From positions 1-64,000 of the forward strand of contig NZ_BAABLF010000011.1 in the NCBI RefSeq assembly GCF_039544205.1: a stretch of DNA of 64,000 bases. The letters run 5' to 3'. Positions within the stretch are counted from its first letter, which is position 1; each line of letters starts with the position of its first letter. Shown here in pieces: positions 41,338 to 49,448 of the stretch. Both the position numbers and the translations under genes were made by a program. This stretch comes from Ferrimonas gelatinilytica. GTDB lineage: Bacteria; Pseudomonadota; Gammaproteobacteria; Enterobacterales; Shewanellaceae. The notes under the pieces were generated by a model that made no database searches, was not told where the DNA came from, and saw only the letters and a list, made by a program, of their open reading frames with translations.

Positions 41338-42936
41338 ATGACAAGAGTCACCACTTCATTGGGCTTATCCGCCCTGGCGCTGGCAATGTTCGCGGGCTCG
41401 GCAGCTGCCGACGAGGGATCGGCCCGTTACATCGTCAAATACCAGGCAGGCCAGGGGGCCGCCGTGCAGGCCGCCGTCGCGGCTCAGCAGGGTCAGGTAA
41501 TGCGGGAACTCAGTGCCCGTCACGCCATCTCTGTTAGTTTGCCTCAGGGCCGCGCCGACGCTCTGGCCAGACACCCCCACGTGGAGTTTCTGGAGGAGGA
41601 TGTAAAACGCTTCCCGATGGCGGAAACTACGCCCTATGGGGTTATCCAGGTTCAGGGGGATCAACTGGGCCTGAACGCCTCGGCCCCCACCAAAGTCTGT
41701 ATTATCGACTCGGGCTATGACCTCGCCCACGAGGACCTGCTCAGTGCCGGGGTCGATGGCACCAATGATTCTGGTACCGGTAACTGGTTTACCGACGAGA
41801 ACGGCCACGGTACCCATGTTGCGGGCACCATTGCGGCGGCCTCAAACAACGGGATCGGGGTGGTTGGCGTGGTGTCTGACCCGGGCCTGAATCTTCATAT
41901 TATTAAGGTGTTCGGTGCCGATGGCTGGGCCTATTCCTCCGGCCTGGTGGCGGCCCTGGATGCCTGTAAGGCGGCCCGCGGTGCCAATGAAAATCTGGTG
42001 ATCAACATGAGCCTCGGCGGAAGTCGCAAGAGCCGTTTCGAGGAGCAGGCGTTCGCTCAGGCGGACAGCGAGGGGATCCTCAGTGTTGCGGCGGCAGGTA
42101 ACGATGGCACCACCCGAGACTCCTTCCCGGCCTCCTACGGTTCGGTGGTCTCCGTGGCCGCGATCGATGAGCAGAAACAGATTGCCAGCTTTTCACAGCA
42201 AAACGCACAGGTTGAGTTCTCTGGTCCTGGTGTGGCAGTCCTCTCTACGGTCCCCATGGGCACTGCCAGCGTGGCCAGCCTGACGGCAAACAATACCGAT
42301 TATGCCGCTGAGGGGATGGAGGATTCCCCTTCCGGCTCGGCCAGCGGTGAAATGGTGGATTGTGGCTTGGGCGAGTCCGCCTGCGCCGCCGCAGGCGGTA
42401 AGGTCTGCTTGATTAGCCGCGGTAACATCTCCTTCGCTGATAAGGTTCTTAACTGTCAGGCCGGGGGTGGCAGCGCGGCGGTGATCTTCAACAACGAACC
42501 GGGGATGCTGTACGGCACCTTGGGAGGGGTGGCCACCAACATCCCGTCCGTTGGGATCAGCGATGTGGATGGGGCGACCCTGTTGCAGGCGCTCTCTTCC
42601 GGGGTGGTCAATGCGTCCGTCGATGTGGGAGCCGGCAACTACGCCTACTTCAACGGCACTTCCATGGCGACCCCCCATGTGGTGGCGGTCGCGGCCCTGG
42701 TTTGGAGCAACCACAGTAGCTGCAGCAATGTTGATATCCGTAATGCTCTGGCAGCAACCGCAGAAGATCTGGGTGCGACGGGCCGTGACAATGCCTATGG
42801 CTACGGCTTGGTCCAGGCGAAACTGGCCAGCGACTACCTGACCACTTATGGCTGTGCCGGTGATGGCAGCAATGGGGGTGACGGTGGTAATGGCGGCGGT
42901 GGCGGTGGCGGCAAGGGCAAGCCGAAGCGCCTCTAA
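41338..42936 (+). CDS. Secreted subtilisin-family (S8) serine protease with PA insert
   Basis: 532 residues. Signal peptide (TSLGLSALALAMFAGSAAA), an inhibitor I9-like propeptide (ARYIVKYQAGQGAAVQ to VEFLEEDVK), then the catalytic domain: D124 in CIIDSGYD, H157 in NGHGTHVAG and S442 in NGTSMATPH. A PA-type insertion of about 120 residues (GKVCLISRGNISFADKVLNC) precedes the serine. The C-terminal tail is Gly-rich (GNGGGGGGGKGKPKRL) without the membrane helix that a GlyGly-CTERM sorting signal would have. Extracellular peptide nutrition is the likely role. Start ATG 41338 after GAGGGA. Confidence 0.92.
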   Translation: MTRVTTSLGLSALALAMFAGSAAADEGSARYIVKYQAGQGAAVQAAVAAQQGQVMRELSARHAISVSLPQGRADALARHPHVEFLEEDVKRFPMAETTPYGVIQVQGDQLGLNASAPTKVCIIDSGYDLAHEDLLSAGVDGTNDSGTGNWFTDENGHGTHVAGTIAAASNNGIGVVGVVSDPGLNLHIIKVFGADGWAYSSGLVAALDACKAARGANENLVINMSLGGSRKSRFEEQAFAQADSEGILSVAAAGNDGTTRDSFPASYGSVVSVAAIDEQKQIASFSQQNAQVEFSGPGVAVLSTVPMGTASVASLTANNTDYAAEGMEDSPSGSASGEMVDCGLGESACAAAGGKVCLISRGNISFADKVLNCQAGGGSAAVIFNNEPGMLYGTLGGVATNIPSVGISDVDGATLLQALSSGVVNASVDVGAGNYAYFNGTSMATPHVVAVAALVWSNHSSCSNVDIRNALAATAEDLGATGRDNAYGYGLVQAKLASDYLTTYGCAGDGSNGGDGGNGGGGGGGKGKPKRL

Positions 42937-42961
42937 AGCTGAAACTGACACCCAGTAAAAA

Positions 42962-42992
42962 TAAAAAACCGGCCTGATGGCCGGTTTTTTAT
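42962..42992. terminator. Bidirectional terminator between protease and accC
   Basis: AAAAAACCGGCCTGATGGCCGGTTTTTT gives a hairpin with T tracts on both strands; it serves the protease gene and the convergent acc operon. Confidence 0.92.
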
Positions 42993-43008
42993 TGTCTCGA
43001 GGCGACGA

Positions 43009-44355
43009 TTAACGCTCCGCTTCGAGTTTCTTCTCCAGGTAGTGGATGTTGGTGCCACCGTTCTGGAAGTTCTCATCGTCCATGATCCGCTGCTGCAGCG
43101 GAACGTTACACTTGATCCCGTCCACCACTAGCTCGCGCAGGGCGTTGCGCATCCGGGCGATGGCGATGCCGCGATTCTCTCCATAAGTGATCAGCTTGCC
43201 GATCATGGAGTCGTAGTGCGGCGGCACTGTGTAGCCCGCATAGATATGGGAGTCCCAGCGGATCCCCATACCACCGGGCGGGTGGAAGTGCTCGATCTTA
43301 CCCGGAGAGGGCATGAAGGTTTCCGGGTCTTCGGCGTTGATGCGGCACTCGATGGCATGGCCACGTAGATGAACGTCATCCTGGGTAATGGAGAGGGGCT
43401 GACCTGCGGCGATCCTCAGCTGCTCCTTGATCAGGTCGACCCCTGTCACCATCTCGGTGACGGGATGCTCCACCTGGATCCGGGTATTCATTTCGATGAA
43501 GTAGAATTCGCCGTTCTCGTAGAGGAACTCGAAGGTTCCCGCACCGCGGTAGCCGATCTCAACGCAGGCGCGGGCACAACGTTCACCGATAAACTTGCGC
43601 ATTTCGGTGCTGATCCCCGGCGCCGGGGCTTCCTCGACCACTTTCTGATGGCGACGCTGCATGGAGCAGTCCCGCTCACCGAGATGGATGGCATTGCCCT
43701 GCCCGTCTGCCAGAACCTGAACTTCGACGTGACGGGGGTTTTCCAGGAATTTCTCCATGTACACCACGGAGTTGCCGAAGAAGCTTCCCGCTTCGGACTG
43801 GGTCACGCTGATCGCTTCAAGCAGCTCGCTCTCTTTGCGAACCACCCGCATACCGCGACCGCCGCCGCCACCGGCTGCCTTGATGATCACCGGGTAGCCG
43901 ATGCGCTTGGCGATCTGCAGGTTGCGCTGGTTGTCGTCGGTCAGGGGACCGTCAGAGCCGGGAACGCAGGGTACGCCAGCTTTTTTCATCGCTTCGATGG
44001 CGGATACCTTGTCGCCCATGAGGCGGATGGTCTCCGCTTTCGGGCCGATGAAGATAAAGCCACTTTTCTCGACCTGCTCGGCAAAGTCGGCGTTTTCCGA
44101 CAGGAAGCCGTAGCCGGGGTGGATGGCGATGGCATCGGTGACCTCGGCAGCGGCGATCAGGGAGGGAACATTAAGGTAGCTCTCCGTTGCCGGCGCGTTG
44201 CCGATGCAGATGGTTTCATCCGCCAATAGGACATGTTTAAGGTCGCGGTCGGCGGTGGAGTGCACCGCCACGGTTTTGATCCCAAGTTCGCGGCAAGCGC
44301 GAAGGATCCGCAAGGCTATCTCGCCACGGTTGGCGATCACCACTTTATCCAACAT
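43009..44355 (-). CDS. accC: Acetyl-CoA carboxylase, biotin carboxylase subunit
   Basis: 448 residues. ATP-grasp enzyme carboxylating biotin on AccB, first step of fatty acid synthesis. Signatures: IANRGEIALRILRACRELG, the Gly-rich loop KAAGGGGGRGMR, and EMNTRIQVEHPVTEMVTG. Last gene of aroQ-accB-accC, 11 nt after accB. Confidence 0.97.
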   Translation of the reverse strand: MLDKVVIANRGEIALRILRACRELGIKTVAVHSTADRDLKHVLLADETICIGNAPATESYLNVPSLIAAAEVTDAIAIHPGYGFLSENADFAEQVEKSGFIFIGPKAETIRLMGDKVSAIEAMKKAGVPCVPGSDGPLTDDNQRNLQIAKRIGYPVIIKAAGGGGGRGMRVVRKESELLEAISVTQSEAGSFFGNSVVYMEKFLENPRHVEVQVLADGQGNAIHLGERDCSMQRRHQKVVEEAPAPGISTEMRKFIGERCARACVEIGYRGAGTFEFLYENGEFYFIEMNTRIQVEHPVTEMVTGVDLIKEQLRIAAGQPLSITQDDVHLRGHAIECRINAEDPETFMPSPGKIEHFHPPGGMGIRWDSHIYAGYTVPPHYDSMIGKLITYGENRGIAIARMRNALRELVVDGIKCNVPLQQRIMDDENFQNGGTNIHYLEKKLEAER

Positions 44356-44366
44356 GAGGCGCTTCC

Positions 44367-44831
44367 TTACTCAATGATGAACAGCGGCTCGTCAAACTCC
44401 ACCGGGGAGCCGTTTTCCGCCAGGACCGCTTTTACTACGCCGGACTTGTCCGCTTCGATCTGGTTCATCATCTTCATTGCTTCGATGATGCAGAGGGTGT
44501 CGCCTGCATTGACGGTGTCGCCCACCTCAACGAACGGCTTGGCGCCCGGGGTCGGGGCACGGTAGAAGCTACCAACCATGGGGGACTTCACCTGGTGGCC
44601 ATTGACGACCGGGGCCGCGTCATCGCTGGCCGGTGCAGCGGGGGTGGAGGCCGGAGCTGCGGGCGCCGGTGCAGCGGCGGCCGGTGCTGGGAGGGCGTAG
44701 CTCATCGGCATGGGGGCCGCCGCATGGGTGCTGGCGATACGCACGCTCTCCTCACCCTCGGTGATCTCCAGCTCGGCGATACCGGATTCCTGTACCAGTT
44801 CGATCAGTTTCTTAATTTTGCGAATGTCCAT
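44367..44831 (-). CDS. accB: Acetyl-CoA carboxylase biotin carboxyl carrier protein
   Basis: 154 residues. N-terminal domain, a Pro/Ala-rich flexible linker (residues about 42-72), and the C-terminal biotinyl domain with the biotinylated lysine in IEAMKMMNQI. Between aroQ (8 nt gap) and accC (11 nt gap). Confidence 0.97.
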   Translation of the reverse strand: MDIRKIKKLIELVQESGIAELEITEGEESVRIASTHAAAPMPMSYALPAPAAAAPAPAAPASTPAAPASDDAAPVVNGHQVKSPMVGSFYRAPTPGAKPFVEVGDTVNAGDTLCIIEAMKMMNQIEADKSGVVKAVLAENGSPVEFDEPLFIIE

Positions 44832-44839
44832 AATGGCGC

Positions 44840-45301
44840 TTAATCCTGTTGCTCAGTGTGAGGTTGTTGCAAATAGTGTTTGGCCGCGTCCAGGGCGAAG
44901 TGATAGCCCTGGGCGCCCAGTCCGCAGATCACGCCCTGCGCCACATCCGAAAAGTAGGAGTGGTGGCGGAAGGGTTCCCGGGCGTGCACGTTGGATAGGT
45001 GAATCTCGATAAAGGGGATGGCCACCGCCAGCAGCGCGTCCCGAAGGGCAACGCTGGTATGGGTAAAGGCAGCGGGGTTGATCAGGACAAAGTCAGCATC
45101 GCTCTTGTGGAGAGTGTCGATCAGCTCCGCTTCGCTGTTGCTCTGCGTGTGCGTGAGGGTTAACCCGGCACGCTCGGCTTCGCTGCGCAGCCCTTCAACG
45201 ATCTCGTCCAAGGTCTGATGGCCGTAGTGACCCGGCTCTCGCCGCCCCAGCAGGTTGAGGTTCGGCCCATTGAGCAGCAGAATTTTCGCTTTGTCAGCCA
45301 T
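44840..45301 (-). CDS. aroQ: Type II 3-dehydroquinate dehydratase
   Basis: 153 residues, third step of the shikimate pathway. Motifs LLLNGPNLNLLGRREPGHYG, INPAAFTHTSVALRDAL and EIHLSNVHAREPFRH carry the catalytic Tyr, His and Arg residues. Start 45301 behind GGAGAC rather than the longer frame to 45343. The aroQ-accB-accC order is conserved in gammaproteobacteria. Confidence 0.96.
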   Translation of the reverse strand: MADKAKILLLNGPNLNLLGRREPGHYGHQTLDEIVEGLRSEAERAGLTLTHTQSNSEAELIDTLHKSDADFVLINPAAFTHTSVALRDALLAVAIPFIEIHLSNVHAREPFRHHSYFSDVAQGVICGLGAQGYHFALDAAKHYLQQPHTEQQD

Positions 45302-45467
45302 CGTGTCTCCATCCCCATTAAACCGGAGGCGAAAAGTCGGCATCTTATCTCTTCTAAGAAAAAACGCCGGCTAGGCAGCCGGTTTATGATTTGTGGAGCC
45401 ATTATAACGACATCAAAGGATTTGGCAGCAGTTTACTGGTCTAATCTCTGCTCAATCGCCGCAATCT

Positions 45468-45884
45468 TCACTCGTCACGGGTTTGCCGCCGCAGGACCTT
45501 GGTTTGGCCGTGGCGCTTCTTGCTGTCGACTCGCCGACGCTGGGAGGCCTTGGTGGGCTTGGTAGCTATCCGTTTTTTGCGCACCACCATCACCTGCTCG
45601 ATCATCGCTTTCAGCCTCGCCAGGGCGTCCTGACGGTTCATCTCCTGGGAGCGGTATTGCTGCGCCTTGATGATGATTTTTCCCCCCGCGGTGAGGTTGG
45701 GATGGGGGCGTTGCAGCAGGCGCTGCTGGTAGATCTCTGGCAGCGAGGAGGCGCGGATGTCAAAAATCAGCTGGATAGCACTGCTGGTCTTGTTCACATG
45801 CTGACCGCCGGGACCGCTGGCCCGGATCATCTGGAATTCGAGTTCATGGGCGGGAATGGTAACCCGCTGGGATAGTGTGAGCAT
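45468..45884 (-). CDS. arfB: Alternative ribosome-rescue factor / peptidyl-tRNA hydrolase ArfB
   Basis: 138 residues with the GGQ motif in IRASGPGGQHVNKTSSAIQL and the basic C-terminal tail (KKRIATKPTKASQRRRVDSK) that enters the empty mRNA channel. Hydrolyses peptidyl-tRNA on stalled ribosomes. Single gene upstream-adjacent to the acc operon, separated by 166 bp. Confidence 0.93.
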   Translation of the reverse strand: MLTLSQRVTIPAHELEFQMIRASGPGGQHVNKTSSAIQLIFDIRASSLPEIYQQRLLQRPHPNLTAGGKIIIKAQQYRSQEMNRQDALARLKAMIEQVMVVRKKRIATKPTKASQRRRVDSKKRHGQTKVLRRQTRDE

Positions 45885-45926
45885 GTCGCCATGGTAGCGC
45901 CAATGGGGGCTAAATTCATCCGTGGG

Positions 45927-46349
45927 TTACTGGCTAAGCAGGGCACCCAAAGCCTCGTCGCCAATATAGGTGTCGAAATCCACCGATTTGCCATCTTTTA
46001 TCAGGTCGATAACCGGGCGGCGCGCATAGCGTTTGGCATCTTCGAGTTTGGTTGGCAGCTTTGCCTGCACCTGATACTTCCCCTGGGCCTTGGCATGAAA
46101 CACCAGGTAGAAGGGGCGGGACACCACCAATTCATGAAACTCCTTGTGGAAAAGGAAGGGGTTGATGTAACGCAGCGCGACCACCTGCTTGCCTTCTGTC
46201 AACGAGAGGCGCTCACTGTGGGGGGAAACTTGGGTGCCATTGAGGGAGGTGGCGTAGAACCCTTTGGGCAGATAGAGGTCGGCGCTCAGGGCCCAAAGCG
46301 GCACAAAGCACAGCGACAGGAACAGGGCACAACGGGTTACTCCGGTCAT
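45927..46349 (-). CDS. DUF2057-family periplasmic protein
   Basis: 140 residues: signal peptide (CALFLSLCFVPLWALSA) and a mature part of the YccT/DUF2057 type (LYLPKGFYATSLNGTQV...). The function of the family is unknown. I use ATG 46349 because AAGGAGA lies 7 nt upstream and the signal peptide begins there; the open frame extends 51 residues further without support. Confidence 0.8.
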   Translation of the reverse strand: MTGVTRCALFLSLCFVPLWALSADLYLPKGFYATSLNGTQVSPHSERLSLTEGKQVVALRYINPFLFHKEFHELVVSRPFYLVFHAKAQGKYQVQAKLPTKLEDAKRYARRPVIDLIKDGKSVDFDTYIGDEALGALLSQ

Positions 46350-46935
46350 CAGCTCTCCTTTTCCACCGAGGGGGGGGCCACGCCTCCCCCGAGTATAGCC
46401 CCCCTCGGTTGGAGGGCTGATGTGCTTCAGATTGAAGCCGGGTAATGGGCGAAGACGGCAACTTGTTTTTACCTGTACGTAACAAATCATGTAACAAATC
46501 ATGTGTTATTAATTGTGAGTGTGGTTCAGGGGGCGCCCTTTAAGCGGCTTTAGGAGTGAATTTGAACTGCATATTTAGTCCATTTATCCCGATAAAAACT
46601 GCGATCTATCTCTTCGGAGATTTACTTTTCTGGTGGAGAAGAAGGGAGAAAAGTTTAAAACCTCGCGATCCCTCTACAAGATGAACTGAATTTAACTAAG
46701 TTGTTCTTTTATAGATATTTGGCGGTGTTTTTATCCCTTTACGGCTGTACGCCAGAGTGTGCAGATCGCCTCGGGAAAGGGGCTGGAGGGGCAATGGGGC
46801 GATGATATTTCCTCGTCATCAGCAAAAATTTATTGATGAAAAATGCATTCATTGCTTTCGCTTGCGAGTGTATTGTTGCTCCGTGTTAATACCGCGAGTA
46901 GGATGATAACCGGGTGTTAACAAAGGAGAGTCCCC
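46350..46935. other. AT-rich intergenic region, no gene seen
   Basis: 586 bp separating divergent genes. AT-rich for this genome; contains ATGAAAAATGCATTCAT and a GATGATATTTCCTCGTCATC inverted repeat at about 46800-46822. No ORF or known RNA was recognised. Confidence 0.5.
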
Positions 46936-47220
46936 ATGAAAATTAAATGTGTCGTACTAACGTCAGCTGTCATTGCGTTTTCCGCGGTGGCCAATACTCC
47001 AATCACGCGTGAGATGGATCGTCCCTACGTTTCTCAAAACCTGTACCAGGGGGCTGAACTGGCCGCCAAGCAGGAGGAGATGCGCGAACTGGGTGTCCAG
47101 TTGAACAGCCGTGAAGGCAGCCCTGAGGTGCTGGCTCAACACGTTGTGGTTGATCCCAAACCGCTGGATCAGCAGGTTCGCGAGGCCAGGGCCCGCGGCG
47201 TCTACAAAGGCAGCAAGTGA
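46936..47220 (+). CDS. Small secreted hypothetical protein
   Basis: 94 residues. Signal peptide (KIKCVVLTSAVIAFSAVA) followed by a charged helical part (ELAAKQEEMRELGVQLNSRE). No known family. Clear RBS AAAGGAGAG. Followed by two hairpins including a terminator, so monocistronic. Confidence 0.75.
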   Translation: MKIKCVVLTSAVIAFSAVANTPITREMDRPYVSQNLYQGAELAAKQEEMRELGVQLNSREGSPEVLAQHVVVDPKPLDQQVREARARGVYKGSK

Positions 47221-47286
47221 TCCCCGGTATCCGGCCGGTTTCATCACAAGCTCTGCAAAGGTAAACGCCAAAGTGGCGTTTGATCG

Positions 47287-47320
47287 AAGCCCCGTCGATG
47301 TACGGGGCTTTCCTTTTTTC
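47287..47320 (+). terminator. Terminator after the small secreted protein gene
   Basis: AAGCCCCGT-CGATGT-ACGGGGCTT followed by TCCTTTTTTCC; an additional hairpin AAACGCCAAAGTGGCGTTT lies at 47262-47280. Confidence 0.82.
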
Positions 47321-47393
47321 CGGCATGATACCCTTGCAGCCCTGCCCTCAGGGACTCAATGCCCGTTGTTCAAGCAAACTGGAGGAGATCAGG

Positions 47394-48434
47394 ATGTCTC
47401 AGCTGCAACTGCTGGCCGGAGCCGAAGCCGCGGCGCAGATCCGCCAACACGGCTTGGTGCCCGAGCTTTTTGACCGGGTGATTGCTGCCAGCGGCGGTCC
47501 CAAGTGGCTGCCACTGGCCCAGTTGGATCGCCATCTGCTCTACCGGTTCTTTCCTGGCCAGCAGTCGCTCTCCCTGCTGGGAACCTCCTCCGGTGCCTGG
47601 CGCTGTGCAATGATGTGTCACCCCGATGGAGATCAAGCCCATCAGCGGCTGGAGCGCGGCTACATTCACCAACGCTACGAGACCCGCCCGACCCCCGCCG
47701 AGGTCGATGAGCAGTGCCATGGATTGCTGGCGGATGCGGTCGATGGTGATGGCCCGGCGCTGCTGGCTAACCCCCATCGGCGCCTGAATATGATCCTGTG
47801 CCGGGGGCGCCACCTCAGCGGTAGCGATTCCCGAGCGCTGCAGGTGCTGGGTTTGGGTGGAACGGCTCTGGGGAACCTGGTCAGTCGCAAAGCCCTGCCG
47901 CTGTTTTGGCAGCGCTGGCTGCTCAGTGTGGACGCGGAGACCCCCTTTGCACCGATGCGGGATCTGCCAACGAAAAGGGCGCGTCTAAACCAGGCCAACC
48001 TGATGCCCGCGCTGCTTGCCACCGGCAGCATCCCCCTGGTGCTTTCCGGTGTGACGTCGCCACCGGGTCTCCCGGCCGGACGGTACTTTGATGGTGGGAT
48101 TACCGACTATCACCTGGATCTCCCCTCGCTGCGAACCGGTGGTCTGACGCTCTATCCTCACTTCTACTCCCAGGCTACGCCTGGCTGGTTTGATAAGAAA
48201 CTGGCCTGGCGTCGGGCTGATCGGAATTTCTCCAGGGTGGTGATGTTGGCGCCCAGTGATCAGTTTGTGGCCCATCTGCCCGGGGCGAAACTGCCGGATC
48301 GGACCGACTTCTCCCGCTACGACAGTGAAACCCGGATCCGGCTCTGGGAAGCCGCGGTGGCCCAGGGTGCTGCCCTGGTGTCAGCGTTTGAGCAACTAAG
48401 GACAGATCCCCTTCGGTACCTGCGTTCGATTTAG
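47394..48434 (+). CDS. Patatin-like phospholipase family protein
   Basis: 346 residues. Nucleophile elbow G63-TSSG with Ser65, oxyanion loop AASGGPKWLPLAQ, and the second dyad residue in FDGGITDYH. This makes a patatin-type Ser-Asp lipid acyl hydrolase. No signal peptide. ATG 47394 follows GGAGGAGATC; an earlier in-frame ATG at 47280 overlaps the terminator of the previous gene. The next gene, DUF2061, follows after a Fur-box-like site. Confidence 0.85.
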   Translation: MSQLQLLAGAEAAAQIRQHGLVPELFDRVIAASGGPKWLPLAQLDRHLLYRFFPGQQSLSLLGTSSGAWRCAMMCHPDGDQAHQRLERGYIHQRYETRPTPAEVDEQCHGLLADAVDGDGPALLANPHRRLNMILCRGRHLSGSDSRALQVLGLGGTALGNLVSRKALPLFWQRWLLSVDAETPFAPMRDLPTKRARLNQANLMPALLATGSIPLVLSGVTSPPGLPAGRYFDGGITDYHLDLPSLRTGGLTLYPHFYSQATPGWFDKKLAWRRADRNFSRVVMLAPSDQFVAHLPGAKLPDRTDFSRYDSETRIRLWEAAVAQGAALVSAFEQLRTDPLRYLRSI

Positions 48435-48476
48435 CCGATGAGGGTAACCGGGCGCGCCAGATGGATAACCGATGAT

Positions 48477-48495
48477 GATAATGGTTATCATTACC
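48477..48495. promoter_or_regulatory. Fur-box-like sequence
   Basis: GATAATGGTTATCATTACC matches the classical Fur consensus GATAATGATAATCATTATC at 16 of 19 positions. It is 25-43 bp upstream of the DUF2061 start, where it would cover a promoter. Confidence 0.72.
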
Positions 48496-48519
48496 TTGTC
48501 TGTTCGGGAGAAATTTACG

Positions 48520-48714
48520 ATGTTGAAGACCACAACCTTTGCCCTGATGCACTTTTCTATCGCGTTTTCGCTGGCGTACTTGATCACCGGCAGCCTGGTG
48601 ATCGGTGGGTTATTGGCCTTGATTGAGCCTATGGTGAATACCTTAGGCTACGTGCTCCATGAGCGGCTCTGGGCCCGCTTCGGGCACGAAGATTCGGCCA
48701 TGGCTCAGCGATGA
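48520..48714 (+). CDS. DUF2061-family small membrane protein
   Basis: 64 residues with two membrane segments (residues about 8-26 and 28-48) and the DUF2061 pattern KTTTFALMHFSIAF ... ALIEPMVNTLGYVLHERLW. Function unknown. ATG 48520 follows CGGGAG. The Fur-box-like sequence just upstream makes iron-regulated expression likely; this is predicted from sequence only. Confidence 0.8.
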   Translation: MLKTTTFALMHFSIAFSLAYLITGSLVIGGLLALIEPMVNTLGYVLHERLWARFGHEDSAMAQR

Positions 48715-48857
48715 GCGCGTTGCGACGGGACAGTTAAAGGCAGATCTTCCTGGGCTAAGCTCGTGGTCTACACTCGAAAGAGTGGCGAAAACCAAGCTTT
48801 TCTCACTCACAATCCGAACAACCCAAGGTGTTTACCACCGCTGTAGCAGGAGGCTCT

Positions 48858-49448
48858 ATGAGCGACATAGAGACTGCGCTGCTCCCCATCGAGGCACCGG
48901 TGTTGCCAAAGGGGCGAAAGGAGCTGCGTATCGTTACTCCCGGGCAGCTAAGGATGGTAGCCAACTCACTCAAGGATGAGAATGTGTGGCTGGTCGCGTG
49001 CATGAATCGCGATGGGTCGGACATGCCCTGTTACCCTTTAGCCACCCAGGTTCGGGTGGTGGATTTCCATCAGCTGGATGATGACACCCTGGCCATCGTG
49101 GTCGAAGGGGTGCAAAAAGTGCGCATCGATGAGGCTTGGGCCGACCATGATGGAGTTTGGCGGGGGCGAGTATTTCCCCTACCAAACTGGCCATCCCGTC
49201 CCCTCGGAGACAATTACGCCATGTTAGGGCAGGCGTTACAACGGCTTTACGAAGCTCAGCCTGCCCTGGCGGATCTCTATCCCGAACCCGAGTTGAATGA
49301 CGCCTGCTGGGTCAGTCAGCGCTGGTTGGAAGTGCTGCCTTTGATTGAGAAGGACAAGCAGATGCTGATGGGACAGCCGGATTGCCGTAAGACGATGCAG
49401 TACGTGATGTCTCTGATCCGCTCTCACGGTGTGGCAAATGAGGGCTGA
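48858..49448 (+). CDS. LON peptidase substrate-binding-domain protein
   Basis: 196 residues similar to the N-terminal domain of Lon (LON substrate-binding domain) without ATPase or protease parts: LLPIEAPVLPKGRKELRIVT, MPCYPLATQVRVVDFHQLDD, LAIVVEGVQKVRIDEAW. Such stand-alone proteins have unknown roles, perhaps as adaptors. RBS AGGAGG at 48846. Its 3' 137 bp overlap the end of the antiporter gene on the other strand. Confidence 0.88.
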   Translation: MSDIETALLPIEAPVLPKGRKELRIVTPGQLRMVANSLKDENVWLVACMNRDGSDMPCYPLATQVRVVDFHQLDDDTLAIVVEGVQKVRIDEAWADHDGVWRGRVFPLPNWPSRPLGDNYAMLGQALQRLYEAQPALADLYPEPELNDACWVSQRWLEVLPLIEKDKQMLMGQPDCRKTMQYVMSLIRSHGVANEG

